This document shows, one piece after another, positions 15,805 through 22,888 of a stretch of DNA of 24,279 nucleotides; the first letter of the stretch is position 1, and each line of letters starts with the position of its first letter. The DNA lies in contig JABDRH010000144.1 in NCBI GenBank assembly GCA_013041835.1, positions 1 to 24,279 on the forward strand, given 5' to 3'. Source of the DNA: Desulfatitalea sp. GTDB lineage: Bacteria; Desulfobacterota; Desulfobacteria; Desulfobacterales; Desulfosarcinaceae. A program made the translations under genes and the position numbers. Below the pieces are notes generated by a model. That model ran no database searches. It was given only the letters and a program-made list of their open reading frames with translations, and was not told the origin of the DNA.

Positions 15805-15830
15805 ACCGGCGGGTAATGCGCCCGCCCGGT
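15805..15830 (+). other. GC-rich hairpin between RND and DUF1302 genes
   Basis: ACCGGCGGG pairs with CCCGCCCGGT with a single bulged C and a 7-base loop (TAATGCG). It starts 8 bp after the RND stop codon. No T-tract follows, so it is more likely an mRNA-stability or processing hairpin inside the operon than a terminator. Confidence 0.5.
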
Positions 15831-15891
15831 GCAACAGAAAGGAGGTGGTAAAAACGCAAGTGAAAAACCGTCAGGTTAAAATATCCTATTA

Positions 15892-15907
15892 TGATCGTTA
15901 ACGATCA
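15892..15907. promoter_or_regulatory. 16-bp perfect palindrome in front of the DUF1302 gene
   Basis: TGATCGTTAACGATCA is a perfect dyad that abuts the AAAGGAG ribosome site and lies 16 bp before the ATG at 15924. It could be an operator for an internal promoter, or a small RNA hairpin that affects access to the ribosome site. Confidence 0.5.
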
Positions 15908-15923
15908 AAAGGAGAAAAGTTAA

Positions 15924-17480
15924 ATGGAGAACAAAAAAAGGCCGTTGTTTAAGTGGATACCCTGCAAGGCTTTGATGTTTTCGGGAATACTGTTTTTTCT
16001 GATGGTATCTCCGGGCATGGCATTTTATGTGGATATTTTCGGTAAGCCCCTTCAGGTCATGGGCTACATCAACCAGGGAGTGCAGGTGGGGACTGCCGGA
16101 GATCACTATGACACACTGGACGGGGTACAGGCCGTTCTTACCCAGGCGCTTTTGGAGTGCTATTACGAACCGAGTCACAATCTGAGGATGTTTGCTTCGT
16201 TTAACCTGGACATGGACTGGATGTACAAAATTCGCGGGGATGGCACTCTAAAGGCCAAGCTCCTGGACAAGGCAGAGGACAAGCTTTTCATTCTGGATGA
16301 ATCCCATACCCTTTTAAAAGAATTCCATTTCACCTATGATGTGGATAACTTAGTTTTCAGGGTAGGCAAGCAGATTGTGTCCTGGGGAGAAACCGATGGT
16401 GTCCGTATCATGGATCAGATCAATCCGCTGGACGGTCGCCGGGGGCTGAGCGATGTTCAGTTTGAAACCACGATCATCCCGATCTGGCTGGTCAAGGCTG
16501 AATACTTCGTACCGAACCCGCCCTCATGGATGCAGAGTTTTGGAATAGAGTTTGTTTTCAACCCCAATGCGGAATTCATTCCAAGTTACTCCGGCAGCCC
16601 GGCCAACCAAATCGCCGGCATTCAGGCGTTCAACGTGATGCTTGGCCCCGGCATGAGATTTGGAAATGCCAATTCAGCCCCTGAGCCGGACACCTGGGAC
16701 AGCGACGGTTGGGAACACGGCATCCGCCTGAAAAGCATCATCGGCGACTCCATTGTCACCTTGAACTATTTTAACGGTATTACCAATGATCCGGTGGGAC
16801 TTGTTCGAGGGGTGGGACCCGCACCAGCGGAATTTCAAGCAGACCCGGATAATTTGATAATGGATGCTGTCTTGGATGCCGAATATGTTGATCAGCAGTT
16901 TGTCGGAATGACACTGGCTCACGAGTTTTCTTCTGCAAGGGTGGCATCCCTTGGCGGTATTGCTCCGGTGCTGCGCATGGAAGCGTTTTACGGCATCGAC
17001 AGTGTTTACGGAACCTCGGGTAAGGTGATTACCGGCACTGCGGCAGATGGGTTTCTTCAGGTGCAGGAGGCCCATGACGAGGTCAAACTTGCTTTTTCCC
17101 TGGACTGGAAAATTAAAGTTCCCCTGCTGAATCCGGACTCAGGCATTACTGTCTCACCGCAGTTTATCTGGCATCATATTCTAGATTATCCGAGCAATTA
17201 TAATCTGGCCCAGAGCGTGTTTATTTTCCAGGAAAATAACTACACCACCAGCCTGCTTCTGACGACCAACTACCTTCACGGGAAATTAACCCCCATGGTC
17301 TTCTGGATGCACAATATTTACGGCGACGAGAAATGGGACATGCTTGTGGCAAGCCTGACCTACGACCCGGATCCGGTCTGGTCTTTTAAACTGGCCCATA
17401 CCATGGTATCCGGTGACATGGTCGGAGAATTTCTAGGCCATAAGGATAATGTCACCTTTACCGTGAATTACAGGTTCTGA
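15924..17480 (+). CDS. DUF1302 outer-membrane (porin-like) protein
   Basis: A 518-aa exported protein of the DUF1302 family. The signal peptide is at about 1-33 (ending PGMA|F). The mature part has the alternating pattern and aromatic ends of a beta-barrel and ends VTFTVNYRF, with a terminal Phe typical of outer-membrane barrels. Family-like blocks include VFRVGKQIVSWGETDGVRIMD and INPLDGRR at about 145-175. DUF1302 proteins are usually encoded next to DUF1329 genes, as here, and often near RND exporters. The role is not biochemically settled; an outer-membrane channel or receptor for a hydrophobic compound is the usual inference. The ATG at 15924 has an AAAGGAG site. The DUF1329 gene follows 62 bp later. 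Confidence 0.9.
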   Translation: MENKKRPLFKWIPCKALMFSGILFFLMVSPGMAFYVDIFGKPLQVMGYINQGVQVGTAGDHYDTLDGVQAVLTQALLECYYEPSHNLRMFASFNLDMDWMYKIRGDGTLKAKLLDKAEDKLFILDESHTLLKEFHFTYDVDNLVFRVGKQIVSWGETDGVRIMDQINPLDGRRGLSDVQFETTIIPIWLVKAEYFVPNPPSWMQSFGIEFVFNPNAEFIPSYSGSPANQIAGIQAFNVMLGPGMRFGNANSAPEPDTWDSDGWEHGIRLKSIIGDSIVTLNYFNGITNDPVGLVRGVGPAPAEFQADPDNLIMDAVLDAEYVDQQFVGMTLAHEFSSARVASLGGIAPVLRMEAFYGIDSVYGTSGKVITGTAADGFLQVQEAHDEVKLAFSLDWKIKVPLLNPDSGITVSPQFIWHHILDYPSNYNLAQSVFIFQENNYTTSLLLTTNYLHGKLTPMVFWMHNIYGDEKWDMLVASLTYDPDPVWSFKLAHTMVSGDMVGEFLGHKDNVTFTVNYRF

Positions 17481-17542
17481 TAACCCGCGCCAAGTATTTG
17501 AAACAGATGCCTAATCAAGCAAATTTAAAAGGGTGGTCTATT

Positions 17543-19003
17543 ATGAACAATATGAAAAGTAGTTTGTTAATCCCAACCATAATTCTGGTGCTTATGACCG
17601 TACCGTTCGGCATATCACGGGCGGAGGATAAGTTCCCCGATCCAAGTACTTATGTGCCGACGACAAAGGATTTTTTTGCAGCAAAATCAATGTTTGATGA
17701 TCCGCGAAGCCTGAAAGAAGCATTTCCCATTGAAAAAGTCGTGCCCCAGGAAATGCACAAATATATCTTTTTCGATCCAAAAGAATCCGCCCAAATATGG
17801 GCGGACGCGATCGGATTCCGGGCACCGGATGTCGTGGGCAAAATTTCCCCGGAAATAAAGCCGGGTAAATACACCTATAAGGACGTTCAAAACAACCCGG
17901 CGTTCCAAAAGTTGTTTTCGCCCTGGTTTCTCACCCGGATCGGTCCTGGCGGCCCTCCCATTGCCGGGATGATCCCTGAATTCGAAATCACGGAAACAGA
18001 ACAGATGTTTAATCCAGTGCCGCTTGCCAAGGCGACCAAAGACAACATGGGCAAGGCCAAGCTGGACAGCGAGGGTTATTTGGTCATTGATTCACTTCAG
18101 CCGGGTTACCCGTTCCCCAGGCCTGAAGGGGAATTCAAGGCCCAGCAATATTTGTACAACTGGCTGGAGCGCTATCAGGGCTGGGGCTTTAACTCTTATT
18201 CCGTGGCCACTGTGTTCGCTTTTGACAAAAACCTTAAAAATGACAGATTCCTTTCCAATTATGCCGTTACGATGCGAACAACCAACCGCATTTTTTTCCC
18301 GCCGTACGGCGACTACGACCCTGAGGCCAGAAAACGTCAAGAAAAATTTTCGATTACATCATATGTTGACCAGCCCCGGGATTCCCACGGGTCTGTCAAT
18401 CTATGGCAGTACTACCGTAACCCGGATAAACCGGACGCTTTGGCCGTGTGGGTTCCGGCTTTGCGGCGGATCCGCAAAGTAAGCGGCACCGACTCCCAGG
18501 ACCAGATGTTCGGCTTGGATTCGATTATGGATGACGCCAACCTGTTTGGCCAAAAGCTTTCCCCTACGCTTTATCCCTACAAGGTTAGAGTTCTGGAAGA
18601 GCGGGAATTTCTAGTCTGTGCGAACAACGACACCACCGAATATCTGGATACAAAGGATAATTTGGCGTTCAAGGGCATAAAACTGCAACGCAGGCCTGTT
18701 GTGGTCATCGAGATGGTTCAGCAGGATCCCAACTATGTCTATGGCAAACGGGTCTTGTATTTTGATAAAGAGACCTTTTTTCTATTAATGATCGACTGCT
18801 ATAATCAGAAAGGCGAACTTTACAGATCCTCCTGGGGCTCCTGGGGTTGGGATCCAAAGACGGCTTCGACCGGCAGTACCACTCTTTATACCCAAAACGA
18901 TGAAATTGATAAGCATGTGACCGTTGGGTTCATGTCTACATTTCCGGCGTATTACGATCGAAAGGATGTTGGATTGGCCCGTATGGTACGTTTTGGAAAG
19001 TAG
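17543..19003 (+). CDS. DUF1329 exported protein (LolB-like fold)
   Basis: A 486-aa exported protein of the DUF1329 family, whose structure is related to the lipoprotein-carrier fold of LolA/LolB. I start it at ATG 17543, which has GGGTGG 6 bases upstream and yields a normal signal peptide (about 1-27, ending SRA|E); an earlier TTG at 17498 would add 15 residues with no ribosome site. Family-type segments include QQYLYNWLERYQGWGFNS, YYRNPDKPDALAVWVPALRR and the Asp/Trp-rich end (SWGSWGWDPKT). There is no lipobox cysteine at the cleavage site. It is the regular partner of DUF1302 proteins; together with the RND and Ycf48-like genes it forms an envelope transport cassette for an unknown hydrophobic ligand. 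Confidence 0.9.
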   Translation: MNNMKSSLLIPTIILVLMTVPFGISRAEDKFPDPSTYVPTTKDFFAAKSMFDDPRSLKEAFPIEKVVPQEMHKYIFFDPKESAQIWADAIGFRAPDVVGKISPEIKPGKYTYKDVQNNPAFQKLFSPWFLTRIGPGGPPIAGMIPEFEITETEQMFNPVPLAKATKDNMGKAKLDSEGYLVIDSLQPGYPFPRPEGEFKAQQYLYNWLERYQGWGFNSYSVATVFAFDKNLKNDRFLSNYAVTMRTTNRIFFPPYGDYDPEARKRQEKFSITSYVDQPRDSHGSVNLWQYYRNPDKPDALAVWVPALRRIRKVSGTDSQDQMFGLDSIMDDANLFGQKLSPTLYPYKVRVLEEREFLVCANNDTTEYLDTKDNLAFKGIKLQRRPVVVIEMVQQDPNYVYGKRVLYFDKETFFLLMIDCYNQKGELYRSSWGSWGWDPKTASTGSTTLYTQNDEIDKHVTVGFMSTFPAYYDRKDVGLARMVRFGK

Positions 19004-19026
19004 TTTTTTTGCATTCCGATCAAACT

Positions 19027-19080
19027 GAATTCAAAAATATTGCAGAAGCCTTGTCATAATGCTTCTGCAACCTTGAATTC
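19027..19080. repeat. nested inverted repeat (two-part stem-loop)
   Basis: An outer pair GAATTCAA / TTGAATTC (19027-19034 and 19073-19080) encloses an inner 10-bp perfect pair TTGCAGAAGC / GCTTCTGCAA (19040-19049 and 19061-19070) with an 11-base loop. No T-tract follows on the plus strand. It lies 24 bp after the DUF1329 stop and 55 bp before the next gene, so it may be an attenuator, mRNA-processing structure or operator at the junction of the two gene groups. Confidence 0.7.
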
Positions 19081-19134
19081 CAGGAATCGCAAATGGTTTA
19101 CAAAAATAATCCAATATTTTACAAAGGAAAAAAA

Positions 19135-20094
19135 ATGAATTATGTAATCGACCCCCGGCTTACGGAGGCAGTTGCGTTTTTTGAAAATGCTATTCCAGGA
19201 GGAATTACTCTTGATGACGTTCCCGCAACACGTAAGGCCATGTCGGACCTGATGTTGCAAATGTCGGCGGTTGCGCCGAAAATCCCCGGGATTACCGCAG
19301 GCGATTATTTTGCGCCCGCGGATAACGCCCCGGATGTTATGGTACGTATTTACGAGCCTGAGGGCCGAACCGAAACCTTGCCGGCCCTTTTTTGGATTCA
19401 TGGCGGGGCCTGGGCTTTAGGCAGTGTTGAGATGGAAGACCTTAGAGCAAGGAGCTTGGCCCTGGCTTTTAACTGCGTGGTCGCCTCAGTGGAGTATCGC
19501 CTGGCACCGGAGCATCCTTTCCCGGCACCCTTGGAAGATTGTTATACCGCTCTCAAATGGCTGGCCGGCAGCTCGGAACGTTTCAACATCAATCCGGAGA
19601 GGATTGTTGTCGGTGGTGAGAGCGCCGGCGGCAGTCTATCCGCAGGATTGTGCCTGCTTGCACGGGATCGTGGGGAATTATCGATCTGCTATCAGTTTTT
19701 GGGATGTCCGGCTCTTGACGATACAACAGGTGAAAAAGAATGGGTAACAAAACTGGAATCGCCCTTGGTGGATCGCCGCTTGCTGTTTGACGGATGGCGC
19801 TCCTACCTACAAACACCACTTGGCTGCGACGACATCTCACCCTATGCCGCCCCGGCCCGGGCAAAAAATTTGAGCGGACTACCGCCGGCCTTCATCGCTG
19901 TGGGCACACAGGACGTGTTATGCCACGACGGTATAGATTACGCCCAACGCCTGATGAAAGCCGGAGTGCCGACAGAACTTCATGTGTATCGGGATGGTTT
20001 CCACGGATTCCATGTATTTGCGCCTGAGGCGGATATTTCCAAACGGTATATTGCGGAATACACCCATGTTCTTCGCAGCGTCCTGCACGATTAG
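19135..20094 (+). CDS. HSL-family alpha/beta hydrolase (paralog of 5844-6812)
   Basis: A 319-aa cytoplasmic esterase of alpha/beta hydrolase fold 3. Ser163 lies in GGESAGG, Asp260 in GTQDVLC, His290 in GFHGFHVF; YRLAPEHPFPAPLEDCYTAL is at about 121-140. The oxyanion-hole motif is HGGA (89-92) where the sister enzyme at 5844-6812 has HGGG. The two proteins can be aligned along their whole length with long identical blocks, so they derive from a duplication. I use ATG 19135 with AAAGGA 8 bases upstream; an ATG at 19093 is in frame but adds a 14-residue tail unlike the paralog. It is followed 86 bp later by the ATPase gene, on the same strand. Confidence 0.92.
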   Translation: MNYVIDPRLTEAVAFFENAIPGGITLDDVPATRKAMSDLMLQMSAVAPKIPGITAGDYFAPADNAPDVMVRIYEPEGRTETLPALFWIHGGAWALGSVEMEDLRARSLALAFNCVVASVEYRLAPEHPFPAPLEDCYTALKWLAGSSERFNINPERIVVGGESAGGSLSAGLCLLARDRGELSICYQFLGCPALDDTTGEKEWVTKLESPLVDRRLLFDGWRSYLQTPLGCDDISPYAAPARAKNLSGLPPAFIAVGTQDVLCHDGIDYAQRLMKAGVPTELHVYRDGFHGFHVFAPEADISKRYIAEYTHVLRSVLHD

Positions 20095-20180
20095 TCCAAT
20101 GGAAAAAATTGGCCGGGTTGTAATTTTTAAAAATAACAAAATCAGGACATCGTCAGGCTTAAAAATCGGGATATGAAAGA

Positions 20181-20969
20181 ATGTTAACAGCAGGCATAGA
20201 CATGGGAAGTATTGCCGTCAAAGCGGTGCTTCTTAACAGCGGCGGGATTGTATCCCAGAGTCTGATCAAGTCCTATGAACACAGTGCGGTTGCCAGCCAA
20301 AGGGTCTTGACAATGGCGGCAGACAAAGCCGGTTTGGCGACCGCAGATATTGAGGTCATTGCCGTCACAAACGCTGGTGTGGATGAGGTGCCGGTTGCCC
20401 ATAAAAGCGTTTCAGAGGTTCGTGCCACGGTATCCGGCGTTCAATGGTTTTTTCCAAATGCAAGGACCATTCTCAGTATGGGGGCTGAAAAGTTCATCGG
20501 GATTCAGTGTATTGACGCCGGTGCAGTGGGTAAATTTGCAACCAACGACAAATGTGCGTCCGGATCAGGTTCTTTTCTGGAGATCATGGCCTCGATACTG
20601 GAGGTTGAGATCGAAAAAATGGGAGAACTGTCTTTAAAGGCGTCTAACAAAGTGGAAATCACTTCCCAGTGCGCGGTTTTTGCTGAATCCGATGTGGTGG
20701 GATATGTTCACCGGGGAATCAAAAAAGCAGATATTCTCATGGGCGTCCATGAAGCTGTGGCGGCAAATGGGTTTTCCATATTAAACCGTATCGGAATTGA
20801 GGAAGATATCATTTTGACCGGCGGGGTGGCCAAAAATGCCGGTGTGGTTGACGCCTTGGAAAGAAGGCTTGGTACAAAAGTTTGGGTTCCGGCAGACCCC
20901 GAGTTTTCAGGTGCTCTGGGGGCTGCCGTGATTGCCCGGGATAGCGCCGGGCCAAGGAGGCAGGCATGA
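20181..20969 (+). CDS. BadF/BadG/BcrA/BcrD-type ATPase subunit 1 (variant motifs)
   Basis: A 262-aa ATPase of the ASKHA superfamily, which drives ATP-dependent electron transfer in class I benzoyl-CoA reductases and 2-hydroxyacyl-CoA dehydratases. It begins TAGIDMGSIAVKAV, the phosphate-1 loop. Cys125 (NDKCASGSGSF) and Cys164 (ITSQCAVFAESD) are the positions that bind a shared [4Fe-4S] cluster in the dimer. LTGGVAKNAGVV at about 212-223 is the adenosine motif. The middle is unusual: TNAGVDEV replaces the usual TGYGR, and SMGAEKF (99-105) replaces the usual DxGGQD, both kept in the second ATPase. Its end overlaps the second ATPase start by 4 bp (ATGA). Length and pairing resemble the small ATPase subunits of Bzd-type benzoyl-CoA reductase. 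Confidence 0.88.
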   Translation: MLTAGIDMGSIAVKAVLLNSGGIVSQSLIKSYEHSAVASQRVLTMAADKAGLATADIEVIAVTNAGVDEVPVAHKSVSEVRATVSGVQWFFPNARTILSMGAEKFIGIQCIDAGAVGKFATNDKCASGSGSFLEIMASILEVEIEKMGELSLKASNKVEITSQCAVFAESDVVGYVHRGIKKADILMGVHEAVAANGFSILNRIGIEEDIILTGGVAKNAGVVDALERRLGTKVWVPADPEFSGALGAAVIARDSAGPRRQA

Positions 20970-21754
20970 TAACCGCCGGCATTGATGTTGGTTCTGCAAC
21001 GGCCAAGGCCGTCATTTTTTTGAATGGAAAAATCCAGAGCCATTCTCTCATTGCCACGGGAGCGGACAGTATAAAGGCGGCCCGCAGGGCAACGGACCAG
21101 GCAATGGAAAAAGCCGCTGTCTTGCCCAAGGAGGTGGACTATATCGTTTCCACGGGATACGGACGGGTTCTGGTCCCGTTTGCCCATAAGAATATTTCGG
21201 AGATATCCTGCCATGCAAAGGGGGCGGTTCATTTCTTCCCCGGCACCAGAACAATTCTGGATATGGGAGGCCAGGACTGCAAAGTCATCCGGTGCGATGC
21301 TTTGGGAAATGTTGAAAATTTTGTCATGAATGAAAAGTGCGCCGCCGGTACCGGAAGGTTCATGGACGTTATGGCCAAAACATTGGAACTGCCTCTGGAA
21401 GATATCGGGGAATTGTCGCTGAATCCAGTTGGTATCCCGCCTTCGGTCAGCAGCATCTGTGTTGTCTTTGCCAGGACTGAAATCCTTCGATTCCTTCGAA
21501 AAGGCATACCCAAAAGCGATATTTTAGCCGGCCTGCTGGATGCCTTGGCCGACCGGGTTTACGGTTTGAGCTGCCGGGTGGGAACGACCCCGGATTTTGT
21601 CATTACAGGCGGGGTTGCCAAAAACACAGGCATGGTACGGCGGCTGGAAAGCATGGTCAAAATGACGGCCAGCCTGCCATGGGAACCTCAGATTGTGGGG
21701 GCCGCAGGGGCCGCGATCTTTGCAAAACAAATTTTGGAGAAATCAAGTGAATGA
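20966..21754 (+). CDS. BadF/BadG/BcrA/BcrD-type ATPase subunit 2 (canonical motifs)
   Basis: A second 262-aa ASKHA ATPase, similar in length and layout to the preceding one. It keeps the family motifs: GIDVGSATAKAV at the N-terminus, STGYGRVLVPFAHKNISEI at 62-80, SCHAKGA, ILDMGGQDCKVI at 97-108, NEKCAAGTGRFMDVMA with Cys125, SSICVVFARTE with Cys165, and ITGGVAKNTGMV. The FARTE stretch differs from the common FAESE. Two different ATPase subunits are the rule in class I aryl-CoA reductases, while the activator of 2-hydroxyacyl-CoA dehydratases is normally a homodimer of one gene product. Its 3' end overlaps the next gene by 8 bp. Confidence 0.9.
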   Translation: MITAGIDVGSATAKAVIFLNGKIQSHSLIATGADSIKAARRATDQAMEKAAVLPKEVDYIVSTGYGRVLVPFAHKNISEISCHAKGAVHFFPGTRTILDMGGQDCKVIRCDALGNVENFVMNEKCAAGTGRFMDVMAKTLELPLEDIGELSLNPVGIPPSVSSICVVFARTEILRFLRKGIPKSDILAGLLDALADRVYGLSCRVGTTPDFVITGGVAKNTGMVRRLESMVKMTASLPWEPQIVGAAGAAIFAKQILEKSSE

Positions 21755-22886
21755 ACTGATGGACAAATTTAATTGGGTGGTCAAGGATACCAATGCCTAT
21801 TTAACGCGCTGGAAAAAACAAACCGGTAAAAAGATCATGGGGTGTTATCCCATGTATGTTCCCGAAGAGATCATTCATGCAGCCGGGTTGCTGCCTGTAA
21901 CGATTTTTGCAAAAGATGAGCCGGTCACCCTGGCGGATCAGCATATGCACCGCTACGTCTGCCATGTGGTTCGGGGAAATTTCGATCTGAGCCTCAAGAA
22001 CCGGCTGGACTACCTGGACGGCGTGGTGTTTACCGACTTTTGCCTGACCGTGAGGATGGCGTCCAGTGTCTGGATGGTCAACAATCCCCAACTGTTTTAT
22101 CACCAGATTTTTACGCCCCAGAATATGGTGGGAGACCAGACTCCCCAAAGCCTTACCCGACAATTTGTGCGGCTTAAAAAAGCACTGGAGGACTATACGG
22201 GACAAGAGATTACCCAAGATGCCCTCAGTAAAAGCATCGCGATTTATCAAGAAAACAGGGAACTGCTTTGCCAACTTTATAAGCTTCGGCAGGCCAATCC
22301 GGAGCGCTTCCGGGCCAGGGATATTGCCATGGTGGTGGCCGCCGGCATGGTCATGCCCAAAGAGGAGCACAGCACACTTTTAGCTCAGTTGATCGAGCAG
22401 GCAGGCGCCTTGGCGCCGCAGCAGGCAGAGGACAAGGTCAGAGTCATCATATCAGGTGCTTTTTGCGATTTTCCCCAGCCGGGTTTGCTGAACATGATTG
22501 AGGATACGGGGGCCCTGGTCTGCGACGATGATATTTTTGTCGGCAGAAGGCTCTTTAACACGCCTACCGCCCGGGACAAGGAGCCTATTCAGGCCCTTGT
22601 TGAAAGGTATCTTAACGACCTGCCGGATCCAAATAAACACAACCCGGATAATGAATGGGTGCCCTATCTTGTCAACCTGGTTAAGGAAACAAAGGCCCAG
22701 GGCATTGTCATGCTTGTGGTCAAATACTGCGAGGCCCATCAATTTGACCTGCCTTATCTTTCTAAGGAGCTGACTGCCGCAGGCATACCGATCCTAATCA
22801 TCGAAACAAACGACAGCGGGGCCACCGAACAGATGCGGACCAGGCTGCAGGCCTTTACCGAAATGCTGATATCAAGGAGGGACTAA
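21747..22886 (+). CDS. HgdB/BcrC/BzdN-family subunit (putative ATP-dependent aryl-CoA reductase)
   Basis: A 379-aa subunit of the 2-hydroxyacyl-CoA dehydratase D-component family, which includes the electron-accepting subunits of class I benzoyl-CoA reductase. The block GCYPMYVPEEIIHAAGLLP (32-50, Cys33), YVCHVVRG (Cys72), TDFCLT (Cys99), SGAFCDFPQPGLL (Cys240) and VVKYCEAHQFDLPYL (Cys328) provide the conserved cysteines, some of which ligate a [4Fe-4S] cluster. These blocks read most like BcrC/BzdN. I chose GTG 21747, with GGAG 7 bases upstream; ATG 21759 is possible, and the longer frame from 21693 would lie inside the ATPase gene. Substrate (benzoyl-CoA, a substituted or polycyclic aroyl-CoA, or a 2-hydroxyacyl-CoA) cannot be set from sequence alone. 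Confidence 0.88.
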   Translation: MNELMDKFNWVVKDTNAYLTRWKKQTGKKIMGCYPMYVPEEIIHAAGLLPVTIFAKDEPVTLADQHMHRYVCHVVRGNFDLSLKNRLDYLDGVVFTDFCLTVRMASSVWMVNNPQLFYHQIFTPQNMVGDQTPQSLTRQFVRLKKALEDYTGQEITQDALSKSIAIYQENRELLCQLYKLRQANPERFRARDIAMVVAAGMVMPKEEHSTLLAQLIEQAGALAPQQAEDKVRVIISGAFCDFPQPGLLNMIEDTGALVCDDDIFVGRRLFNTPTARDKEPIQALVERYLNDLPDPNKHNPDNEWVPYLVNLVKETKAQGIVMLVVKYCEAHQFDLPYLSKELTAAGIPILIIETNDSGATEQMRTRLQAFTEMLISRRD

Positions 22887-22888
22887 CC

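Noticed and set aside
15325..15816. 163-codon frame on the same strand as the RND gene
   Set aside because: It is an out-of-frame shadow of the RND C-terminal region, Arg- and Cys-rich, with no signature of its own.
15860..15901. 13-codon GTG leader ORF with an AGGAGG site upstream of the DUF1302 gene
   Set aside because: The spacing from the AGGAGG to the GTG is about 15 bases, too long, and the peptide has no run of one amino acid as expected for an attenuator. The AGGAGG remains unexplained.
21693..21746. Upstream start for the BcrC-like subunit
   Set aside because: It lies fully within the second ATPase gene; the GTG at 21747 with GGAG gives a normal family N-terminus.
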